Part shown: piece after piece, positions 29,733 through 40,100 of the stretch
Layout: each line of letters opens with the position of its first letter
Position numbering within the stretch: position 1 is the first letter of the stretch
Source of the DNA: Nemertoderma westbladi
Lineage: Eukaryota > Xenacoelomorpha > Nemertodermatida > Nemertodermatidae
Length of the DNA: 44,607 bases
Direction of reading: 5' to 3'
Assembly: GCA_032718475.1 (NCBI GenBank)
Contig: JAUCBJ010005452.1
Span: forward strand, 1-44,607
Translations under genes and position numbers: made by a program
Notes under the pieces: model-generated
Told to the model about the DNA's origin: nothing
Databases searched by the model: none
What the model saw: only the letters and a program-made list of their open reading frames with translations

Positions 29733-29952
29733 GAGGGAGAGGGAGCTAGCGAGAGAGTGGAAAGAGATGGCCGAGAAGGTGGCAAGAGATTATAGAGAGC
29801 GGGAGGCAAGGGAGGCGGAGTGGGCTGAGAAGGAAATAAGTGAGCGCAAAGAGCGTGAGGAGAAAGAAACGAACGAGCGCAGAGAGCAGGAGGTGAAGAA
29901 AGCTGAAAGGATTGCGAGAGAGGCAGAATTGGCTGATCAGAGTATTAGAGAG

Positions 29953-29962
29953 GATAGAGAGA

Positions 29963-30015
<53 letters not shown>
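29953..30015. repeat. GA microsatellite within gag coiled coil
   Basis: A nearly pure (GA)n run, interrupted once by GGGC, read in frame as Arg-Glu repeats. Confidence 0.85.
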
Positions 30016-30018
<3 letters not shown>

Positions 30019-30070
30019 GTATGCGGGATGATAAATACCCGGTTGTGGGGGTTAATGCAATATAGTCCCC

Positions 30071-30535
30071 CCAGCCCAAGTTGTACCAGAGGTTAGGTGA
30101 GTGCAACAAAAATTTTCGCTACCTAGTCCGATTTGGGCAGGGGGAACTAGCAAGTGAGAGGGCGAGGGGGGTCACCACAGAACTATTCGAATTGTGGTGA
30201 TCCGAGGTGGCGGCGGCTAGTGTGGTGTATGTAGGGCCTTATCTAGTAGATGCGAGGGGGATTAAGTTAGTGGGATGGGCAGACCCACACGACACCGAAC
30301 CCGAGGTTAACCCCGAAGATTCGGTGTCGTCGGTTAGCAGGAACGCTAGTAGGCATGGGAAAATTAGTAGGACGAGCAGGCGACGGGAGTCCGTTGCAAC
30401 GGAAAAGTCCACTACATCCTCCGCGAAAGCAAGAAGGGTGTTGCGAGATAGATCTGGCGTGTCAACTAGACATTGTCGCGGTGGATCAAAAGGAACTAGA
30501 GAGACAACTGGATGAGGGGACTGCGCTACTACTGT
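30071..30535 (+). repeat. Internal Gag duplication, copy 2
   Basis: Counterpart of 29402-29732 with the extra segment at about 30255-30384, which encodes an acidic linker. At 30198-30200 it has TGA where copy 1 has CGA (29526-29528). Confidence 0.8.
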
Positions 30536-31604
30536 ATAAATCAACAGTGTGAGGCTAATGGCATGGCAGTATAATTAATGTCAACGTGGGGGAAACAGGC
30601 AATTTGCCTAGTGAGGGCAGGGAGGAACGCGGGTAAATAAACCCAGTGAGGATAAAACTAACGTGTCGACTGGAGGGGAACATGGGCATGGGGGCGAGAT
30701 AAGAGGTGATGGGTGGGGGGAAGTGGGCACGGGCACCCCACAACAACCAATTAATGATGAGAGGGGAGGGGGGGCAGAAAACGTCCCACAAGCGTCGGCA
30801 GATAATACGCGCGGTGAGTTAAGTGAATCGTGGTACCCGACGACAGAGGAAAGGGGGGGGGGGGGGCAACAGAGGCCCCACGGGTGTCGGCAGATAATGC
30901 GCAGGGTGAGTTAAGTGAACCGTGGCATCCGACGACAGAGGGTAATGGAAGGACTGCGAATATCCACGGGGCTGTCCAACCAGGCAGAGGGAGGGCTGTT
31001 GGTGCTGTAAGCAGCCAAATGAGGAAACGTCGAGCCCACTTGGAAGATGGAAGAAGGACAGTGGAGTTCATCCAGGAGGTTGATACGAGATCTCATGAAG
31101 GAGGACATTATGCCGATTATACTGGGAGAGATAGTGGAGGCGATAGGGTAGCGCGAATGCCAGCATTGGACCCAGAGGTCATGGCATACATACTGGTTAA
31201 TAGGCAAGAACCTGATAGGCCTATACCGGTACCTGCACACCAGTATGACTATAACATGTAGGGACACAATATATATCCAGGGGAGGGGGGGGGGGGGGGG
31301 TATTGCAGATAGGTGTATGGGCCCCAATATAATTACATCGACACCAGTACCAAACATAACATCGGTGGGGGGGGGGGGGGGCAGGGTGACATTCCCCTAT
31401 TACAGTATCCGCAATATACACAACCAAAAACAAGAACCCCAATCCCCTCAGATCCAAACAAATCATTCGACACAGAGATCTGGAGGGGACCGCTACCCCC
31501 AATGATATATCCCACTCAGGGAAAGTCGACGAACCCGAGAGGCGAAGCACACCCAACATTAAAGGAGCCTGTATCTCTACCGTCGAGCGCTAGAAGTTCA
31601 AGCG
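30536..31604 (+). pseudogene. Element E gag linker, frame-broken, with a duplicated 80-bp block
   Basis: Patchwork frames (for example 30830-31261 and 31313-31642) encode a Gly/Pro-rich linker and a segment TQPKTRTPIPSDPNKSFDTE. A block with GTCGGCAGATAAT(A/G)CGC and GGTGAGTTAAGTGAA occurs at about 30785-30865 and again at 30877-30945. Poly-G runs separate the frames, so slippage probably caused some shifts. Confidence 0.5.
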
Positions 31605-32204
31605 ATGGGAATGGCATCACTCATCGACACGCAAAAAACTAGAATTGAGCTGCCACCCATAGAGCATTTCAAGTTTGATGGTAGCAAGCCAGAAGAATAT
31701 CTACAATTCCGGGAAAAAGATATTTTGACAAAAAATCTCACACAGACGGAGTGCCTTAAATATCTACAAATCTATACAGGAAAACAAGCTTACGACATCG
31801 TGAGACAATACCAAGGTATTGAAGGAGGATTAACGACTGCATGGAGAGCCCTGGACAGGGAATTTGGCTATCCTGTGAAGATTATCCGACAAACCTTAAG
31901 GGGAATAACATCAGGCGGACTCGCAGACAACCCTTTTAGCATCAAGACTTTCGCTAACAAAGTAGAGAAAGCGCTAATAGTATTATAGACTCTAGATGCA
32001 CCTTACGAACTCAATGCATTGAACAACATCACCACGATAGCGCAGGCACTACCGATCTGGCTGAGAAACAAATGGAGAAAGATCGCTTTCTCCACTCGAG
32101 AAAAGAAAGGTGTGGAGCCAGGATTGAAGGAGGTGTCGAACTTCCTGAACTACGAGCCGGAGCTAATAATGGATCCAGTCTGTCCGTTCAGTCTGTCCGA
32201 ATAA
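31605..32204 (+). pseudogene. Element E gag DUF1759 domain
   Basis: Entry motif IELPPIEHFKFDGSKPEEYL, followed by LQIYTGKQAYDIVRQYQG and WRALDREFGYPVKII, all typical of DUF1759. TAG at 31986-31988 interrupts the frame after EKALIVL; the same frame continues TLDAPYELNALNNI and LPIWLRNKWRKIAF. The TAG most simply derives from CAG. The frame stops at TAA 32202-32204, just before a perfect hairpin. Confidence 0.75.
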
Positions 32205-32218
32205 CGGATCACTACTAT

Positions 32219-32247
32219 ACTGTCCTCACTATAGTAGTGAGGACAGT
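32219..32247. repeat. Perfect hairpin, 13-bp arms
   Basis: ACTGTCCTCACTA, loop TAG, TAGTGAGGACAGT. It lies 15 bases after the stop that ends the DUF1759 frame of element E. It may be an insertion scar or a fold-back duplication. Confidence 0.75.
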
Positions 32248-32508
32248 CTAGGCAAGGTACTGAAAACGGAATTCAGCCTACCTAAACCAGAACATAGTCA
32301 GGCAGATGCATTTCCGAAAGTGAGACAGTCGCTACCACATGCAGCCACACAGGGGACTTCAAGTCCACAGAGAGCTTGGAGTAGAGCCACACCGTGGTAG
32401 GGACAGAAGCAAAGTAACAACACAAACAAATACAAACCCAATACCCCCAGTAGGCCGAGTCCAAGTAACCAAAACACTAAACCACCAGATATGTCAAAGG
32501 CACAATAC

Positions 32509-33175
32509 GTGAAGCGCTATATAAGGAACGCTACAATCCCGAATACAAATGTCAATTGCATCGAGATGGGACACATAAGTCCATAGACTGTAAGCATTGG
32601 CAGGCGATACTCAAACAAGGTTGGATAGCCTACACTGGTAAAAATGGACTATGTCATCGATGCGCGGTAGGAGGTCGCAGAAAGGATGAATGCCAGGAAC
32701 CACCGATAAAATATGCCGAGACTGATGGGACTGGAGGCCAAACCATGGCAACGAGCACCATGGGAGCAAGGAGGAAGAGGACAGTACTACTCGGAGTAGT
32801 ACCAGTGAGAATAATAGGAGAGAACTGGGTATCGGTTATGACATTAATGTTGGTCAATAGTGGAGCAGCGTTCACGCTAACGGAGAGTTGGGTGGCCGAG
32901 AAGATAGGATTACGAACCAGGCCAAGTAAAATGGCGGTGACCACGATCTCAAGCAAAGACGAGGTCATGAAGATGAGGAGGGAATGATGGAGATTGCAGC
33001 GAGAACGCCAGTGTGCGACTATGGGGCTACCATCGAACGCATTCAGATAATACAGTCGATCAACATTAACGCCAGGCGACCTACGAAGATCGAGATCAAC
33101 CAGTACCAGTACCTGGACGACATCGACTTTTCCGTACTGGAAATGGACGTCCCAAAAGTGTCTCTCAGAGTCTGA
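32509..33175 (+). pseudogene. Element E zinc knuckles and protease-like domain
   Basis: The first knuckle reads CQLHRDGTHKSIDC (second Cys replaced by His), the second CHRCAVGGRRKDEC (His replaced by Arg), so each has lost one usual ligand. The protease segment MLVNSGAAFTLTESWVAEKIG has Asn where the catalytic Asp belongs. The frame shifts near 32985 and continues to TGA 33173-33175. Confidence 0.7.
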
Positions 33176-33607
33176 ATGGACTATCCGAAGGCCCACGAGA
33201 GACTACAAACCATTTTCGGCGATGACAGAGAGCGAGACCCGATGGGCATTCTCACGCCATTTGGGTGGACGCTCACTCGCCCAATTAAGACGAGGACACC
33301 GTTTGGCGTATCCGAAACATCTGGATGCATGCTGTCCGGTACCGTTGAGGACATAGAACAGAAACCAAAGACGGGCGATAGGGAGGTCCCATATGGGAAG
33401 CTGCCCGAGCAGAAGTCAAAGACGAGCGATGGGGAGGTCCCATATGGGAAGCGCCCAAGCAGAAGTCAAAGACGGGCGATGGGGAGGTCCCATATGGGAA
33501 GCGGCCCGAGCAGAAGTCAAAGACGGGTGATGGGGAGGTCCCATATGAGAAGCAGCCCGGGGAAGGACACCAGGAGTCGGAGATGGGTATGGATCTGGAT
33601 CATATGA
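33176..33607 (+). pseudogene. Element E end of protease region, merging into a minisatellite
   Basis: Continues the preceding frame directly after TGA. MDYPKAHERLQT and LTPFGWTLTRPI match the end of DUF1758 in BEL/Pao pol. From about residue 60 the frame runs through a 51-bp tandem repeat and stops at 33607; pol is not continued. Confidence 0.6.
33357..33565. repeat. 51-bp minisatellite, four units
   Basis: The unit contains GGGGAGGTCCCATATGGGAA and AGCAGAAGTCAAAGACG(G/A)GC. Most units are 51 bp (17 codons), but one lacks a G (50 bp), which changes the reading frame half-way through. Confidence 0.85.
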
Positions 33608-33608
33608 A

Positions 33609-33803
33609 TTGTACTTGGGGGAACTATTGTGACACCTCCATTGTTATATAGTGTCTGGTTGGAGATGTGTGCATTGTACTTGGGAGACCCAATATGACAC
33701 CTCCCATGTTATCTGGTGTCTGGTTTTTAGATGTGTGCATTGTACTTGGGGGACCCAATGTGACACCTCCAATGATATCTGGTGTCTGGCTTTAGATGTG
33801 TGT
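33609..33803. repeat. Three 65-bp tandem repeats
   Basis: Units begin TTGTACTTGGG and contain TGACACCTCC and GTGTCTGG at about 33609, 33674 and 33740. They follow directly on the element E fragment. Confidence 0.8.
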
Positions 33804-33805
33804 AG

Positions 33806-33829
33806 ACAATAGTGGCGACCCACTATTGT
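33806..33829. repeat. Hairpin containing a TGGCGACC word
   Basis: ACAATAGTGG, loop CGAC, CCACTATTGT. The TGGCGACC inside looks like the start of some retrotransposon primer-binding sites, but the inverted repeat and the lack of gag after it make that uncertain. Confidence 0.5.
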
Positions 33830-34992
33830 AGCTACCAGTAAGTAAGTAAGATATAAAATGGTAGCTTAGGGTGAAGCACAAAGACTCGGACTGGTCTGGC
33901 AATAAATATGTGTTTTGGGTATAGGGTAGAGTTGAGTCGGGTTGAGTGTGGCAGTGACTTAAGACAATAACGGGATCAGAAAGGGAAATATAGCGGTCTA
34001 TCTTTGATGTGGGGACATTTAGATAAAGTGATACTAGGGACACGGGCTGGATAACTAATGGCGGCTGAAAACGTGGTTGAATGTACATAAATATAACATG
34101 AATAGTAATATATTGAATAACGTCTAATATAGAATTAATATAAGGATATACTTACAGCTCTAATAGGGTAACGCTACGATTATTGAAACTGGTCCCAACG
34201 GCTTTAATCCTGTTTGTAGTTGCAGTTATCGAACGCAATGCACAATAAAATATTCACGAAATATCGAGTACTTGTACACTACAACACATTATATCACATA
34301 AGTAGTCCAGGCACACCGAGTAAAATATAATCTAAATATTGCTCACATCACAGACAAAACTGCAGGTACTGTAAAATATTGGAAGAATGCTACACACACT
34401 GCATATTGCAATATTTCTCGGGTTTATATACCGCGTATAATCAACTATATGGCATCTACAATTATTACAATAGGGAAATATAAACTAACTAACCAATCAG
34501 AATACGCTACGACTCTTAACTAAGCAAACACATGTTCACTGTAGCCTACAGCCTAGCAATATAACAACCTCATATCCTATTAGCGTTTTGAATCAACTGG
34601 CCAATAAACATGACTCCCTCTGATAAGTATAACAATGGTAAGCAACTGCAGAACGGAATGCAATATGTATGTGTAAAATTAATATGTTGCGCAGTCAATT
34701 ATATGAAATAAGGTACTGACCAGTACACTGCCTCCGTAATTAAAGTGAAACTGAAATTACAAATATAATTATATGAATATAATTGACTGCCTCCCGGAAT
34801 ATGTGTAACGTATTACGAAACTACAAACACAACAGGGCCTATATAGTTACAAACTGAAAGTAAATTAAATGTGATTCTATATATACCAAATATACTATAC
34901 AACTGCATATAAAATAGTGAACAACTGCGATTAAAGACAAGCTTTCCTCACGCACACTATAATCACGCATATTATACATACAACACGTACCG
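33830..34992. other. AT-rich DNA, no gene recognised
   Basis: Only short open frames of low complexity occur. TAATAGGGTAAC near 34165 resembles a MITE 1 end but lacks TTAA and a partner. Confidence 0.4.
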
Positions 34993-35108
34993 TCCCCACC
35001 GAATTGCCCAACCAAGGACCTTAAGCTGAGGATGTTACACACACACACCAATCCCCACCGAATTGCCCAACCAAGGACCTTAAGCTGAGGATGTTACACA
35101 CACACACA
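34993..35108. repeat. 59-bp direct repeat, two copies
   Basis: TCCCCACCGAATTGCCCAAC... through GATGTTACACACACAC occurs at 34993 and at 35052, practically identical. Confidence 0.88.
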
Positions 35109-35118
35109 TACAACCCCC

Positions 35119-35149
<31 letters not shown>

Positions 35150-35152
35150 ACC
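35098..35152. repeat. Poly-C and CA microsatellite
   Basis: CA repeats, then 22 consecutive C (35114-35135), then CA repeats again. Confidence 0.9.
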
Positions 35153-35659
35153 AATAGGGAAGGAAAGCTTGCACTTTATGAATACTTATAACTATATTTT
35201 ACCTAGCACACTACCTATAACTTTTAATAATAAAAATAATTAATTCAGATATACATTGAAATTCTCACTGTCGCTGCAATAAGTTTTAAACAATAAAATA
35301 ATGTTAGATTTATTAAATTTGATAAAATTCAACAGGAGCCGTTGGGACATTTAATATACGAGATTAAGTGAACTATATAACGTACAAAGATTACTGATTA
35401 AGTTATTTATAATAATAGTGCCGTACAGTACAAATCAGGTCAACGAATCAAATAGTAATCAAAATAATCAAATAGCTACTCATAGTGTTCCTTCGAAGTT
35501 GATACATCGAGTTATTGATGTCCTTTTAACTCAATAGTTAAGTGAATATCTGCCGAAATGAAACGAATTAACGCACCACTTAACCGCTAACCACAAGCTG
35601 TATGTGATTCGATATTTATACACCGAGCCAACCAACTATATCTGACCCATATGGCTGTT
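35153..35659. other. AT-rich DNA, no gene recognised
   Basis: No open frame or repeat of note between the CA microsatellite and the minisatellite. Confidence 0.4.
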
Positions 35660-36442
35660 ATATTTGAAAGACCCAGGCTGAAATCGACCCAGGGCTAAGG
35701 ATAATTCAAGTAGACCCAGGCTGAAGTCGACCCAGGACTAAGGATAATAATTCAAGTAGACCCAGGCTGAAGTCGACCCAGGACTAAGGATAATTCAAGT
35801 AGACCCAAGCTAAAGTCGACCCAGGACTAAGGATAATTCGAGTAGACCCAGGGTGAAGTCGACCCAGGACTAAGGATAATTCGAGTAGACCCAGGCTGAA
35901 GTCGACCCAGGACTAAGGATAATTCGAGTAGACCTAGGCTGAAGTCGACCCAGGGCTAAGGATAATTCGAGTAGACCCAGGCTGAAGTCGACCCAGGACT
36001 AAGGATAATTCGAGTAGACCCAGGCTGAAGTCGACCCAGGACTAAGGATAATTCGAGTAGACCCAGGCTGAAGTCGACCCAGGGCTAAGGATAATTCGAG
36101 TAGACCCAGGCTGAAGTCGACCCAGGACTAAGGATAATTCGAGTAGACCCAGGCTGAAGTCGACCCAGGACTAAGGATAATTCGAGTAGACCCAGGCTGA
36201 AGTCGACCCAGGACTAAGGATAATTCGAGTAGACCCAGGCTGAAGTCGACCCAGGACTAAGGATAATTCGAGTAGACCCAGGCTGAAGTCGACCCAGGAC
36301 TAAGGATAATTCGAGTAGACCCAGGCTGAAGTCGACCCAGGACTAAGGATAATTCGAGTAGACCCAGGCTGAAGTCGACCCAGGATTAAGGATAATTCGA
36401 GTAGACCCAGGCTGAAGTCGACCCAGGACTAAGGATAATTAA
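35660..36442. repeat. 43-bp minisatellite, about 18 units
   Basis: The unit is GTAGACCCAGGCTGAAGTCG followed by ACCCAGGACTAAGGATAATT and CGA. Inner units are nearly identical; the leftmost units are more varied (CAA for CGA, an extra AATA in one). Each unit holds two GACCCAGG boxes 17 bases apart. It has no open frame of its own, as 43 is not a multiple of three. Confidence 0.93.
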
Positions 36443-36745
36443 GCGTTGGAGGCGGCGTGAATCTAAAGGAGTTGATTGTCGTTCGTCCATGCGTAGTTCG
36501 GCGTATCTCCTTTAAGTTGACTAGTGTAGAGTAGAATGAGATATAATTTGATGTAATAACTTTGGAAATAAACAAAGAAATAATTATTATTACATTTCCA
36601 TAATAAATTCATATCATCCCAGTCGTTGTCACTCGGTGATACTAATATCCACATTACATTATTACAGTTCTAAAATCCATTTAGTGGAGAGGTCCAATGC
36701 CATACATATTCGTCATTATACATAACATACGTATTATTACATATA
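36443..36745. other. Short non-coding spacer
   Basis: AT-rich; nothing recognised. Confidence 0.4.
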
Positions 36746-36814
36746 TTACTTTATTCGCCAGCGTATTATATTACTTTATTCGCCAGCGTATTATATTACT
36801 TTATTCGCCAGCGT
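36746..36814. repeat. Three 25-bp tandem repeats
   Basis: TTACTTTATTCGCCAGCGTA with a TTATA spacer, starting at 36746, 36771 and 36796, identical in the core. Confidence 0.88.
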
Positions 36815-36920
36815 AGAGTATCATTAATAAAGTCACTAAATATAAGTTAGTCTTCTTTAATTCCGGAGTTGCCAGTACATATAAATTATTCTAGATCTAT
36901 TCGAACGAAACCTTCTACTT

Positions 36921-37112
36921 CTAGGGTTGATGCTACATAAATCCATTAATTACATAATAACGCAGAGTTTAATTAATTACTTCAATACTTCAAGGGTTGA
37001 TAGTACACAACTTCCATTACGTACATAATAAGGCAGAGTTTAATTAATTACTTCAAGGGTTGATGGTACAAAACTTCCATTACGTACATAATAAGGCAGA
37101 GTTTAATTGAAT
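36921..37112. repeat. Three tandem repeats of about 63-70 bp, 3' of element D
   Basis: Units share AGGGTTGATGGTACA-like, TTCCATTA(C)GTACATAATAA and GGCAGAGTTTAATTAATTAC. The last two are nearly identical and end eight bases before the stop codon of element D, so they lie in its 3' untranslated or LTR sequence. Confidence 0.85.
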
Positions 37113-37119
37113 TATCATA

Positions 37120-40100
37120 CTATTGAATTGCGTTCATATTATTATCGTGAGCAATGTCAGACGAATCTGCTGAGTCCTCATTTGCTCGTTTTGCGTCAGT
37201 TTCTTCCTCTGTAATTGTCGCCTCGAGCAAGCATAGCTTTGTGACATGTCTAGAGTAGATTGTGCCGCCACACCTAACTTGTGCTGATCTAACACAACCG
37301 TCGGATCCTAGATTTACAGAGTCTATCACCCCGGTGATCCACGTTCGTCTATTCTTTGTGTCTGTCATTTGAAGTACAAGGTCGCCTGGTTGTAGGTTTC
37401 TTTTCTTAGTGAACCACTTTTGTCTTTCTCGCAACAGCGGTAAGTATTCTAGAAGCCATCTATCCCAGAATATTTCAGTCAATGCCTGTGCCTGCTTCCA
37501 GGTCTTTCGACAATATATATCACCCTCCTCATATACCCCAGGGCAAGGTGAAACTATCTTACGTAATAACAAGTCGTTTGGTGTCAGTACCTGGTCGGCA
37601 GTCGGATCATCTGTTACTTTACAGAGCGGTCTTGAGTTCATAATTCTTGCTGCCTCAGCGAGTGCTGTTCTCACTACGCCTTCGGTGACTAGCTTGTTTC
37701 CTAGGGCAACACGTAAAGCATCCTTAGCAGGCCGATTCAATCGTTCCCAAACTCCAGATGTGTGAGGTGCATAAGGTACTTGGAACTCGAATTTCGTTTG
37801 AGGGCCTAAGTTGTGTTGAATTCGTGAAACGTCCCAGTGGTCGATTGCGTCAGATAATTCGGTTTCGGCTCCGACGAAATTTGTTCCATTGTCGGATCTG
37901 AGTAGTTTTACATTTCCATATTGGCAGACAAATCTACGGAAGCAGTTTATGAATGTGCTTGCAGATAGATCTTCCGCTAAGTCTAGTGCAACGGCTCGAG
38001 AGACTAGGCAAGTAAAAATTACGCCCCACATCTTCACAGATCTTCTGCCCTGTTGTACAAGCATAAATCCCCAATAATCAACACCAGTGTAGGTAAAGCA
38101 GGGTTCAAATGCTGTAATGCGATCGATGGGTAGAGGTGCCATTATTTGGTTAAGTGGAGTTGGGTTGCGAACTTTGCAGGGTACACATCTGGATACAATA
38201 CGTTTTACCAAAGAAGGTCCCCCCACAATCCAATAAATTTGTCTTACTATCGCCAAAGTATGATCTCTGCCTGTGTGCATGTTCTCTGAATGTGTATACC
38301 TCACTATCAACCTGGTCACTGGGCAACTGGAGGATAGGATTATGGGTTGTGCCATATCAGGGTTTGTTGGTGTCTTCACCAATCGGCTGTTCATACGTAT
38401 TACGCCATCCTCTCCTAGAAAAGGACATAACTTAAATATGTTGCTGTTTCTGTGTATGGGTTTGTTCACTTTCAAACTTGCTAGTTCAGTTGGATATGTC
38501 TTTTGTTGTGAATATTTCAATACAAGGACACGTGCATCCTGCACCTCGGCTAATGTTAGAGGATACTGTGATTTTGGTGCTGGTTTTGGCAGAGAGTTTA
38601 ACACATCGCGTTTCACAACCTGTATCGTTTGTTTTTTCTTGGGTTTGTTCACAGGCTTCACTGTTCCTTCTTTATCATTGACTGACTTTGCATTAGAACA
38701 TAATGATTTCGGTAGTACCTTAATCTTCTTCTTTGGTATTAACCTTTGCTTAAGACTACGTCTTAAGCGAAATGAGCGAATATACCACATTTTAAAACGC
38801 ACCAACCAAGCAACAGTTCTAATCAAAGGAATCCAATCTCCATAATATGAAAGCAGCTTGTCTAGTAACAGATTTGTGGTATTTGTAGGTGTTTCGATTG
38901 TTATCATCACATCAATTGAATGTAATTGTGCATAGTCTATCGAACTAGTAGGGATAGGTTCTACATCGTCTCGTGGGCCCATGTCATTAACTTTGCGTTT
39001 AGATTTTATTTCAGCAGTAGGATCCAAGTCCTTACCAGTATATTGCTGAGTAGCATTTGGCCATTCTAGTTCATCAGTTTGTAAGAATTGGGGTCCTTTT
39101 GACCATAGGTCAAACTTATCAATGAAGTCTAGTGGGAACGCCCCACGACTGGCCATGTCAGCTACATTGTCTATTCCCTTCACATGATGCCATTGATTTG
39201 GATTAGTACTCTCGACGATTTCACCGACTCTATTAATTATGTAGGTTGGATACCTTTTATCCTGGTTTGCTATGTATTGTAACGACGTTCTGGAATCACT
39301 CCAAAAATGTGTCGCATTTATAAATAGTTCTACTTCATCATGTATTATGATTGACATTCTAGTGGCAAGAACACAAGATTGCAACTCCTTTCGGGGTATA
39401 GAAACAAACTTCTTTCGCGCAGTTCTGGTTTTTGCCAGTACAAATGCTGTCGATACTTCATATTGCGGTTGTTTGCAACTTTCATTGATAATGGTATTTG
39501 GTGTTTCTTCTGTCAAAGCTCTCCTAAGTTGACGCAGGTATGCAACAGCTCCTAATCCAGTCTCACAGGCATCACAAAATATATGGAGTTCTATGCGATC
39601 TGAACTCAAGCGATTCGAAAAATAAGCACGGGGTAATGAGAGTTCGTTCAAACAGTCCAACTGGCGACTCCATTCGTTCCAACGTGTAAGAAACTCAACA
39701 TCCAATTGGGTATCCCAGCTAGGGGTTGATATGGACAACTCCCGCATAAATCTCTTGCCGATAAGTAATACAGGAGCAACTAATCCTAATTTGTCATAAA
39801 TAGATGCCAAACTAGATAAACAATTCCGTTTTGTAGTTGGAAACTTTCTTGGGCTGACTTTAATACTGAAGGTATCTGCCTCCGTGTCCCACTTAACACC
39901 TAATGCCCGGGTTGTAGGGAGTTTGTCGAGGTCAAGGTCTAGGTTTGGGTCAGCTCTCTTCGTTTGTGGAAGCTTATCAAGAAGTTCCCGCGAATTGCTT
40001 TTAAATTTTGTTAGATTAAAACCACCTTTCTTCAAGCATTCGATTAAACCAGTTGCGATCTCATAAGCTTCATTAACTGATCCAGTCGATTTCATCCCAT

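Larger units (their letters stand above)
29220..30096 (+). pseudogene. Element E gag N-terminal region and coiled coil
   Basis: Two overlapping frames (29220-29603 and 29578-30096) meet where about 130 bp present in the second copy of this segment is missing, which caused the shift. Residues such as PKLYQRLGECNKNVRYLVRF followed by an Arg/Glu-rich coiled coil (ERERELAREWKEMAEKVARD) are typical of BEL/Pao Gag N-termini. The coiled coil ends in a GA microsatellite encoding alternating Arg-Glu. Confidence 0.6.
29220..33607 (+). mobile_element. BEL/Pao fragment E (gag and protease), plus strand, decayed
   Basis: The only BEL/Pao element in the window on the plus strand. Gag N-terminus, coiled coil, DUF1759, degenerate zinc knuckles and a protease-like domain follow in order. 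No reverse transcriptase, RNase H or integrase is present after 33607, where tandem repeats begin. Frames shift repeatedly, and the fragment holds several internal duplications and three long poly-G runs (about 30850-30865, 31283-31300, 31367-31381). Confidence 0.75.

Noticed and set aside
29960-30015. A functional Arg-Glu domain in element E
   Set aside because: It is a GA microsatellite; the alternating residues follow from the DNA repeat.
34160-34175. TAATAGGGTAAC, similar to the end of MITE 1
   Set aside because: No TTAA next to it and no partner end at a sensible distance.
35700-36442. CRISPR-like array at the 43-bp repeats
   Set aside because: The units abut without spacers of differing sequence and the setting is eukaryotic, so it is a minisatellite.
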